A stretch of 64,000 nucleotides of DNA from an uncultured Lachnospiraceae bacterium (GTDB lineage Bacteria; Bacillota; Clostridia; Lachnospirales; Lachnospiraceae), in contig CAJTVQ010000014.1 of the NCBI GenBank assembly GCA_910579935.1, positions 1-64,000 of the forward strand, in the 5' to 3' direction. How positions within the stretch are numbered: position 1 is the stretch's first letter; every line of letters begins with the position of its first letter. This document shows, in pieces, positions 58,246 to 64,000 of the stretch. A model generated the notes under the pieces. The model ran no database searches and was not told the origin of the DNA. It saw only the letters and a program-made list of their open reading frames with translations. Both the position numbers and the translations under genes were made by a program.

Positions 58246-59910
58246 ATGGAGCGAGGGAAATCGGCAGAGGGAATAAAAAGCGGCAAGTGGAAAGCGGAGC
58301 CGGGAGACGGCGGGGACAGGAAACGGTATCTGGTGTCCGCCGGGGAGATGAAGCGGTATGACAGAAATACGACGGAATACTTTGGCGTACCGTCCATCGT
58401 TTTGATGGAAAGAGCGGCTCTGGCTGTGGCGGAGGAGATAAAGCGCCGGTGCGGAAATGGAAAGCGTGTGCTGGTAGCGGCCGGTTGCGGGAATAACGGA
58501 GGGGACGGGATTGCCGTGGGAAGGCTGCTGGCACAGGACGGCTATGCCGTGGAAGTCTGGCTCGTGGGAGAAAGGGGAAAGTGCGGAAAAGAGACGAACG
58601 GACAATTGGAAATAATTGAAAAATATGGGTGTCCGGTACAAAGCAAAATCGGAAGCGGGGAATATGATATTATTGTGGATGCCTTATTCGGAATCGGGCT
58701 GTCCAGAAATCTGGAAGGAATTTATGCGCAGGCGGTGGAGGAAATAAACCGCAGGGAGGCTTTTGTGTGTGCGGTGGATATCCCGTCGGGAATCCATACG
58801 GATACGGGAGCGGTTATGGGAGCGGCAGTCAGGGCGGATCTGACCGTAACCTTTGCGTTTCAAAAGCCGGGGCATGTATTATATCCGGGCTGCGGGTATG
58901 CAGGAGAAGTGGTGTGCAGGCAGATCGGAATTACAGAAGAAAGTTTTCTTGGAGAAGAACCAAAGCTGTACACAGGGCGGGGAGCGGCCTGCCGGTGGCT
59001 GCCGGACAGAGCGGCATGGGGCAATAAAGGAACGTTCGGGAAAGTACTGGTCATAGCAGGCAGTGTGAATATGAGCGGCGCCTGTGAACTTTGTGCCAGA
59101 AGCGCTTACCGGATCGGTGCGGGCATGGTAAAAGTGGTCACACCGGAGGAAAACCGTCTGATCATCCAGCAGAAAGTACCGGAAGCGCTGCTTATGACTT
59201 ACCGGACACGGAAAGAAGGAGCAGGAACGGAGAATCCGGAAGCGTTTGAACAGGTGAAGGCAGAGCTGACAGGGCAGGCGTTTGACTGGGCGGATGCGAT
59301 TGTCATCGGGCCGGGGACGGGAACCGGCAGGGAGGCGGAAATGCTGCTTACCTGGTCGCTGATGGAAACACGGAAACCGCTTGTGATCGATGCGGACGGA
59401 ATCAATCTGCTGGCCGGACGGGAACCGCTGCGGAAGTATCTGGAGAAACACGCCGGAGACGGAAGGGAGATCGTCATGACCCCTCATGCAGGAGAATTTG
59501 CACGGCTCTGCGGCAGAACTGTAGAAGATACAAAAGAGGGAATCCTGTATATGGCAAAGGAACTGGCTGCCCGGTACGGCTGTGTCATGGCTGCAAAAGA
59601 TGCGCGGACCGTGGTCGCATCCTGCCGCAGGGAGGAGCAGTATCTGAATACCACCGGAAATGACGGAATGGCGACGGCAGGAATGGGAGATGTGCTGGCA
59701 GGAATCATCGGCGGACTTTTGGCACAGGGAATGACGGCGGAGGAAGCGGCCGAAGCGGGTGTTTACCTGCACGGAATGGCAGGCGATCTGGCTGCGGAGG
59801 AAATGGGACGCCATGGATTGATGGCAGGGGATGTGGTACAAAAACTGACAGAACTGTGTAAGTCGGATACCCTTTTGGAAGCAGGGAAAAAAATACGGCG
59901 GGAAACGTAA
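58246..59910 (+). CDS. nnr: Bifunctional NAD(P)H-hydrate epimerase/ADP-dependent dehydratase
   Basis: It repairs hydrated NAD(P)H. The N-terminal YjeF-N epimerase (about 30-245) has AAGCGNNGGDGIAVGRLL, VDALFGIGLSRNL and VDIPSGIHTDTG. The C-terminal ADP-dependent dehydratase of ribokinase fold (about 265-550) has GTFGKVLVIAGS, IGPGTGTG, VIDADGINLLAG, MTPHAGEFARL and GNDGMATAGMGDVLAGIIGGLLAQG. Length of 554 aa is slightly above average because of a charged start. AAGGAAGGG supports ATG 58246. It abuts alr with no gap, an arrangement common in Clostridia. Confidence 0.93.
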   Translation: MERGKSAEGIKSGKWKAEPGDGGDRKRYLVSAGEMKRYDRNTTEYFGVPSIVLMERAALAVAEEIKRRCGNGKRVLVAAGCGNNGGDGIAVGRLLAQDGYAVEVWLVGERGKCGKETNGQLEIIEKYGCPVQSKIGSGEYDIIVDALFGIGLSRNLEGIYAQAVEEINRREAFVCAVDIPSGIHTDTGAVMGAAVRADLTVTFAFQKPGHVLYPGCGYAGEVVCRQIGITEESFLGEEPKLYTGRGAACRWLPDRAAWGNKGTFGKVLVIAGSVNMSGACELCARSAYRIGAGMVKVVTPEENRLIIQQKVPEALLMTYRTRKEGAGTENPEAFEQVKAELTGQAFDWADAIVIGPGTGTGREAEMLLTWSLMETRKPLVIDADGINLLAGREPLRKYLEKHAGDGREIVMTPHAGEFARLCGRTVEDTKEGILYMAKELAARYGCVMAAKDARTVVASCRREEQYLNTTGNDGMATAGMGDVLAGIIGGLLAQGMTAEEAAEAGVYLHGMAGDLAAEEMGRHGLMAGDVVQKLTELCKSDTLLEAGKKIRRET

Positions 59911-61167
59911 ATGCAGCCGCAGACAGAGACAGAAATGGAGACAGAAACAAAAATGCAGACAGAAACGCAGGCGGAAATAAAAGAAATACAGGAAAAATAC
60001 AGCAGAATCTATGCATCGGTAGACCTGGATGCCATACGTCTGAACGCAGACAATATGAAAAGGAATATCACGCCGGAGACAAAAATCATGGGCGTGATCA
60101 AGACGGACGGGTACGGACATGGAGCGGCGCCCATTGCAAAAGAACTGGAACCGCTTGATTACCTGGCAGGTTTTGCCACTGCGACTGCGGAAGAGGCCGT
60201 GATTTTAAGAAAATGCGGCATCCGTAAGCCGATTCTGGTGCTGGGGTATACCTTTCCCTGTTCTTATGGGGAAATGATCAATCACCAAATAAGACCGGCG
60301 GTATTTCGTCCGGATATGATAGAGCAGCTGTCGGCTTGTGCGCGGAAGCAGAACAAGAAGGCAAAAGTGCATATAAAGGTGGATACGGGAATGTCCCGCA
60401 TTGGTATCCGGCCGGATGGGGAAGGCATGGAACTGGTGAAAATGGCGCTGGATGCACCGGAACTGGAGCTGGAAGGGATATTCACCCATTTTGCAAGAGC
60501 GGACGAAAGGGATAAGTCGGCGGCGGAAAGCCAGCTTGCCCGGTTCCGGCAGTTTACAGACCGGATAGAAGCGGAAACCGGATACCGTATCCCTGTCCGG
60601 CATTGCTCCAACAGCGCCGGGATCGTGGAGATGCGGGAGGCGGATATGGACATGGTGCGCGCCGGCATCATCCTTTACGGTTTGTGGCCGTCGGAAGAGG
60701 TGGCAAGGGATATACTTCCGCTCAGACCGGTCATGGAAGTGAAGAGTCGGATTATATATATAAAGGAAATAGAGGCGGGAACGCCGGTAAGTTACGGCGG
60801 AACCTATACGGCACAGAAAAAGACGCGGGTGGCAACGATTCCCGTCGGCTACGGGGACGGATATCCCAGAGGCCTTTCGGGGAAGGGCTCCGTACTGGTG
60901 CGGGGAAAAAGGGCTCCGATTCTCGGTAGGGTGTGTATGGATCAGTTTATGGTGGATGTGACGGACATTCCGCAGGCGGAAGAGGGAGATCCGGTAACGC
61001 TGATCGGCAGGGACGGAGACGGACAGATTACCATGGAAGAACTGGGAGGACTGTCGGGGCGGTTCAATTATGAACTTGCCTGCTGCATAGGAAAAAGGGT
61101 ACCGCGGATTTATCTGAAAGCGGGAAAGATAGTCGGGACGAAAGATTATTTTCATGATTTTGAATAG
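59911..61167 (+). CDS. alr: Alanine racemase with low-complexity N-terminal extension
   Basis: A PLP enzyme making D-alanine for peptidoglycan. The PLP lysine is K64 in GVIKTDGYGHGA, and the second catalytic tyrosine is within RVCMDQFMVDVTD/PVSYGGTYTA region of the C-terminal barrel. HIKVDTGMSRIGI and TIPVGYGDGYPRGLS are conserved. Residues 1-28 are a Met/Gln/Thr/Glu repeat (METETKMQTETQ), absent from normal alr and perhaps from a later start; ATG 59935 and 59953 are alternatives. It starts right after the nnr stop. Confidence 0.92.
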   Translation: MQPQTETEMETETKMQTETQAEIKEIQEKYSRIYASVDLDAIRLNADNMKRNITPETKIMGVIKTDGYGHGAAPIAKELEPLDYLAGFATATAEEAVILRKCGIRKPILVLGYTFPCSYGEMINHQIRPAVFRPDMIEQLSACARKQNKKAKVHIKVDTGMSRIGIRPDGEGMELVKMALDAPELELEGIFTHFARADERDKSAAESQLARFRQFTDRIEAETGYRIPVRHCSNSAGIVEMREADMDMVRAGIILYGLWPSEEVARDILPLRPVMEVKSRIIYIKEIEAGTPVSYGGTYTAQKKTRVATIPVGYGDGYPRGLSGKGSVLVRGKRAPILGRVCMDQFMVDVTDIPQAEEGDPVTLIGRDGDGQITMEELGGLSGRFNYELACCIGKRVPRIYLKAGKIVGTKDYFHDFE

Positions 61168-61235
61168 AAATTGAATACCTTCGGATAAACTGGCAATAAT
61201 TTAGCCATAAAAGTTTATAGTGAAGGGTGAGAAAA

Positions 61236-61592
61236 ATGAAACGAGGAGATATTTATTATGCGGATCTGCGCCCGGTCATCGGCTCGGAACAGGGCGGGGT
61301 CAGACCGGTACTTATCATACAGAACGATGTGGGGAACAGGCACAGTCCGACCGTGATCTGCGCTGCAATTACGTCGAAGCTGAATAAGGCCAAACTGCCG
61401 ACCCATATCGAACTGGATGCGGATAAATACGATATGGTGAAAGACTCCGTTATCTTATTGGAACAGCTCAGGACGATTGACAAGAAGCGATTGAAAGACA
61501 AAGTGTGTCATCTGGACAGTGAGATTATGGGAAAGGTGAATGAAGGACTGCTGATCAGCCTTGAACTGAACGTGTTCTGCCATAATACATAA
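61236..61592 (+). CDS. mazF: MazF/NdoA-family mRNA interferase
   Basis: An endoribonuclease toxin of 118 residues. KRGDIYYADLRPVIGSEQGGVRPVLIIQND, SPTVICAAITSK and PTHIEL are typical, including the catalytic arginine and threonine neighbourhood. GAAGGGTGAG precedes ATG 61236. It lies downstream of alr as in Bacillus, where the antitoxin gene ndoAI lies between the two; here the 68-bp gap has no room for one. The antitoxin is either elsewhere or absent. Confidence 0.92.
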   Translation: MKRGDIYYADLRPVIGSEQGGVRPVLIIQNDVGNRHSPTVICAAITSKLNKAKLPTHIELDADKYDMVKDSVILLEQLRTIDKKRLKDKVCHLDSEIMGKVNEGLLISLELNVFCHNT

Positions 61593-61610
61593 GAAGCAAA
61601 AGGTGTCTGC

Positions 61611-61639
61611 TTGACGGAACTAAAGTAAAATGGTATAGT
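61611..61639 (+). promoter_or_regulatory. Promoter of the CorC/HlyC-type gene
   Basis: TTGACG (61611-61616), a 17-bp spacer and TATAGT (61634-61639). Confidence 0.75.
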
Positions 61640-61681
61640 TTACAGTGATATTTTATGTGGAATACAAAAGGAGATGGGATT

Positions 61682-63109
61682 ATGGACGACGGCGGGCCTA
61701 CTGCCAGTATCATTCTATTCATATTACTGATTTTGATCGATATGTTTTTTTACGGATTTGGTGCGGCAATACATGGGCTGAACGCAAAGGATATTGAGAA
61801 GCGGGCAAAAGAGGAAAAGGACAGGAAGTCACGGAGGCTGGCGGAAATCATCGAAGATCCGGCGGGATATGTGAATACGGTGCAGCTGGTGGTTACACTG
61901 ATCCATATCATTATGGGCGGATTTTATCTCGGCATATGGCTGAGGGGCATACGACGGCTGATGGAAGGGTATATGTCCCAAAATACGGCGGGCGCGGTAC
62001 CAGAAGGCATGACCGGGGGCATTGCCGGAGGCGTGGAAATAGCAGGAGTGGTTTCGCTGGTGCTTACAGTAGTGATACTTCTCTACATATTATTGACGTT
62101 CGGAGTGCTGCTGCCAAAGAAAGTGGCAGCCAGATATCCGGATAAGTGGGCATATATGTGCATCGGGCCGGTTTACTGTATTGTAAAGGCTCTGTCGCCT
62201 TTTACGGGACTGGTAACGGTGAGTACGAACGGTATCCTGCGTCTGTTCGGAATCAGGGCGGATGAGGAGCTGGCGGACGTAACGGAGGAAGAAATCATAT
62301 CAATGGTCAATGAGGGTCATGAACAGGGGGTCCTGCAGGCGGCGGAAGCGGAGATGATCACGAATATTTTCGAATTCGGCGATAAGGAAGCGAACGATAT
62401 TATGACCCATCGGGGAGACATGGTCTGTGTGGAAGCCGATCTGTCTTTACGGGATGCCATTGAGTTCATGCTGGAAGCCAACAACAGCAGATTTCCGGTA
62501 TACGAGGAGAATCTGGACCACATCACGGGAATCCTGCATCTGCGGGATGCCATGCGTCTGCATGTCAGCGAAACGGAACTGGACCGGCCCGTGAGGGATA
62601 TCGAAGGGCTGCTGCGGGAACCTGTTTTTATTCCGGAAACAAAGAATATTGACGGGCTGTTTCAGATGATGCAGTCTTCCAAAACACAGATGGTCATTGT
62701 CGTGGATGAGTACGGGCAGACGTCAGGGCTGCTTGCCATGGAGGATATTCTGGAGGAAATTGTCGGCAATCTGATGGATGAGTATGACGAAGACGAGGAA
62801 TATATTGAGGAAACAGACAATGCAGACGAATATATCATCGAAGGAAAGATGCCGTTAAAGGAATTGGAAGAGCGTTTTCAGATTTGTTTTAAAGAAGAGG
62901 AATTTGAGACGCTGAACGGTTTCCTGATCGCACGGATGGACAAGATTCCGGAAGAAAACGAGGAGTTTGAGGTGGAGGTGGACGGTTACAATTTCCGTAT
63001 CCTGTCAGTGGAGAATAAGATGATACAGAGCGTACTGGTCACGAAGATAAAGCAGGAAGGGGAAGATATCCGGGAAGACGGGGAGACGGAGTCTGACGGA
63101 GAAATGTAA
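61682..63109 (+). CDS. CorC/HlyC-family membrane protein (DUF21-CBS-CorC_HlyC)
   Basis: A 475-residue protein of the group tied to magnesium or cobalt efflux. The N-terminal DUF21 membrane domain has segments at about 8-28, 68-90 and 125-150. A CBS pair spans about 235-360 (IMTHRGDMVCVEADLSLRDAIEFMLEAN, FIPETKNIDGLFQMMQSSKTQMVIVVDEYGQTSG). The CorC_HlyC domain covers about 380-465 (YIIEGKMPLKELEERF, YNFRILSVENKMIQSVLV). AAAGGAG precedes ATG 61682; an ATG at 61655 is less likely. Confidence 0.9.
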   Translation: MDDGGPTASIILFILLILIDMFFYGFGAAIHGLNAKDIEKRAKEEKDRKSRRLAEIIEDPAGYVNTVQLVVTLIHIIMGGFYLGIWLRGIRRLMEGYMSQNTAGAVPEGMTGGIAGGVEIAGVVSLVLTVVILLYILLTFGVLLPKKVAARYPDKWAYMCIGPVYCIVKALSPFTGLVTVSTNGILRLFGIRADEELADVTEEEIISMVNEGHEQGVLQAAEAEMITNIFEFGDKEANDIMTHRGDMVCVEADLSLRDAIEFMLEANNSRFPVYEENLDHITGILHLRDAMRLHVSETELDRPVRDIEGLLREPVFIPETKNIDGLFQMMQSSKTQMVIVVDEYGQTSGLLAMEDILEEIVGNLMDEYDEDEEYIEETDNADEYIIEGKMPLKELEERFQICFKEEEFETLNGFLIARMDKIPEENEEFEVEVDGYNFRILSVENKMIQSVLVTKIKQEGEDIREDGETESDGEM

Positions 63110-63133
63110 AAAAGGAAAAGGAGAACAAAAGCA

Positions 63134-63862
63134 ATGTCAGGACATTCAAAATTTGCAAATATTAAACATAAGAAGGAAAAGAACGACGCGGCAAAGGGAA
63201 AAATTTTTACGATTATCGGAAGAGAAATTGCAGTGGCGGTAAAAGAGGGCGGACCGGATCCGGCAAACAACTTTAAACTGGCACAGGTCATCACAAAAGC
63301 AAAGGCCAACAATATGCCAAACGATACCATTGAACGCGGTATTAAAAAAGCGGCGGGTGATGTAGGGAATGTGAATTATAAATATGTGACGTATGAAGGA
63401 TACGGACCGAGCGGCATTGCCATTATCGTGGATGCGCTGACGGACAACCAGAACCGTACCGCAGCCAATATACGGAATGCCTTTACAAAAGGACAGGGCA
63501 GTATCGGCACGCCGGGCTGTGTATCGTTCATGTTTGATAAAAAGGGGCAGATCATCATTGATAAGGAAGAATGTTCCATGGAATCCGATGATTTAATGAT
63601 GATGGCGCTGGACGCGGGAGCGGAAGATTTTTCAGAGGAAGAGGACAGCTATGAAATCCTGACGGATCCCGACGGGTTCGAGGAAGTCAGGAAAGCGCTG
63701 GAGAAAGCGGGGATTGAGATGATTTCGGCGGAAGTGACGATGATCCCGCAGAATTATGTGGAAGTGACGGATGAAACGGCGCTTAAGAACCTTCAGAGAA
63801 CACTGGATCTTTTGGATGAGGATGACGACGTACAGGCAGTATATCATAATTGGGATGAATAA
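63134..63862 (+). CDS. yebC: YebC/PmpR family transcription/translation factor
   Basis: A 242-residue TACO1/YebC protein. SGHSKFANIKHKKEKNDAAKGKIF opens it. MPNDTIERGIKKAAGD, YEGYGPSGIAIIVDALTDNQNRT, GSIGTPGCVSFMFDKKG and the acidic ELID-like end (LQRTLDLLDEDDDVQAVYHN) follow the family order. Members regulate transcription or ease ribosome stalling. AAAGGAG lies before the ATG. It is 24 bp behind the CorC-type gene. Confidence 0.94.
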   Translation: MSGHSKFANIKHKKEKNDAAKGKIFTIIGREIAVAVKEGGPDPANNFKLAQVITKAKANNMPNDTIERGIKKAAGDVGNVNYKYVTYEGYGPSGIAIIVDALTDNQNRTAANIRNAFTKGQGSIGTPGCVSFMFDKKGQIIIDKEECSMESDDLMMMALDAGAEDFSEEEDSYEILTDPDGFEEVRKALEKAGIEMISAEVTMIPQNYVEVTDETALKNLQRTLDLLDEDDDVQAVYHNWDE

Positions 63863-63909
63863 AAGGAAACGTGCGCAGACTGAAACAGGATGAAGCAGGG
63901 AAAGAGAAA

Positions 63910-64000
63910 ATGAATGAGATTTTAAGGAATATAGCTCCCCTTTTCAAAGGGATGGATAAGCGGGTTCATGCTTTCCGCAGAGATACTTACGGGGAATTAT
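63910..64000 (+). CDS. Start of an unidentified gene (partial)
   Basis: ATG 63910 with GGGAAAGAG upstream opens a frame running off the right edge: MNEILRNIAPLFKGMD, then KRVHAFRRDTYGEL. The 30 residues are amphipathic and charged, without a motif I recognise. Confidence 0.5.
   Translation, partial: MNEILRNIAPLFKGMDKRVHAFRRDTYGEL

Noticed and set aside
58879..60120. 413-codon open frame on the minus strand opposite nnr and alr
   Set aside because: Antisense to two clear enzymes, Cys/His/Phe-rich and without motifs or ribosome site.

Overview
The window looks like chromosomal DNA of an anaerobic, low-to-mid GC Clostridia, most likely a member of the Lachnospiraceae. The pointers are the anaerobic (cbi) cobalamin route, a RemA/DUF370 protein, RqcH, a lysine riboswitch ahead of dapA, a class 3 fructose-1,6-bisphosphatase, NiaR, class B sortases with a PKTGD sorting signal, CotF-like spore coat proteins and a Re-citrate-synthase-like enzyme. 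The lineage is inferred from gene content only. No tRNA, rRNA, CRISPR array, complete insertion sequence or prophage was seen.

Layout. (1) 1-10344: a tightly packed, AT-richer cobalamin operon, cbiB-cobD-cbiC-cbiD-cbiF-cbiG-cbiH-cbiJET-cbiA plus a small Cys-rich protein. It covers ring contraction, methylations, C1 amidation and the aminopropanol arm; cbiJ, cbiE and cbiT form one three-domain protein. (2) 10345-13900: an accessory stretch with a truncated CBS-domain remnant, an AAA/DUF4143 ATPase, mntP and two small spore-coat-like proteins. (3) 14017-25990: housekeeping genes: rqcH (minus), yicC-remA-gmk-rpoZ-rimO-pgsA-cinA, three poorly characterised genes, and typA (minus). (4) 26435-33614: ssb, a detached corrinoid adenosyltransferase, the lysine riboswitch with dapA-dapB, then fbp, a low-complexity lipoprotein, a eukaryote-type HisA and cspA. 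(5) 34062-37112: niaR with a PTS-IIC-like membrane protein behind a NiaR-box-like operator, then a degenerate M23 protein with a bactofilin. (6) 37384-49540: a cell-surface island with a lipoprotein sortase, a CMP-nonulosonate synthetase/phosphatase fusion, sortase B, two giant BspA-like leucine-rich-repeat proteins and a DUF4258/YgiT toxin-antitoxin pair. (7) 49623-64000: subtilisin-like protease, Re-citrate-synthase-like enzyme, GntR regulator, NADP isocitrate dehydrogenase, an ABC-F protein, rex, nnr, alr, mazF, a CorC-type protein and yebC.

How the genes fit together. The cbi operon and the distant adenosyltransferase belong to one coenzyme B12 pathway. The citrate synthase, GntR and isocitrate dehydrogenase form a citrate-to-2-oxoglutarate branch; a perfect operator-like palindrome overlaps the -10 of their promoter. 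Sortase B directly precedes a protein carrying its probable sorting signal.

The least explained parts are non-coding. A structured element occurs twice in the same orientation, directly upstream of the typA and cspA promoters. A 318-bp near-perfect palindrome fills the icd/ABC-F gap, and its inner arms resemble a hairpin-terminator at 24007-24138. A roughly 100-nt three-way-junction fold lies upstream of the lipoprotein sortase and overlaps a six-cysteine micro-ORF.
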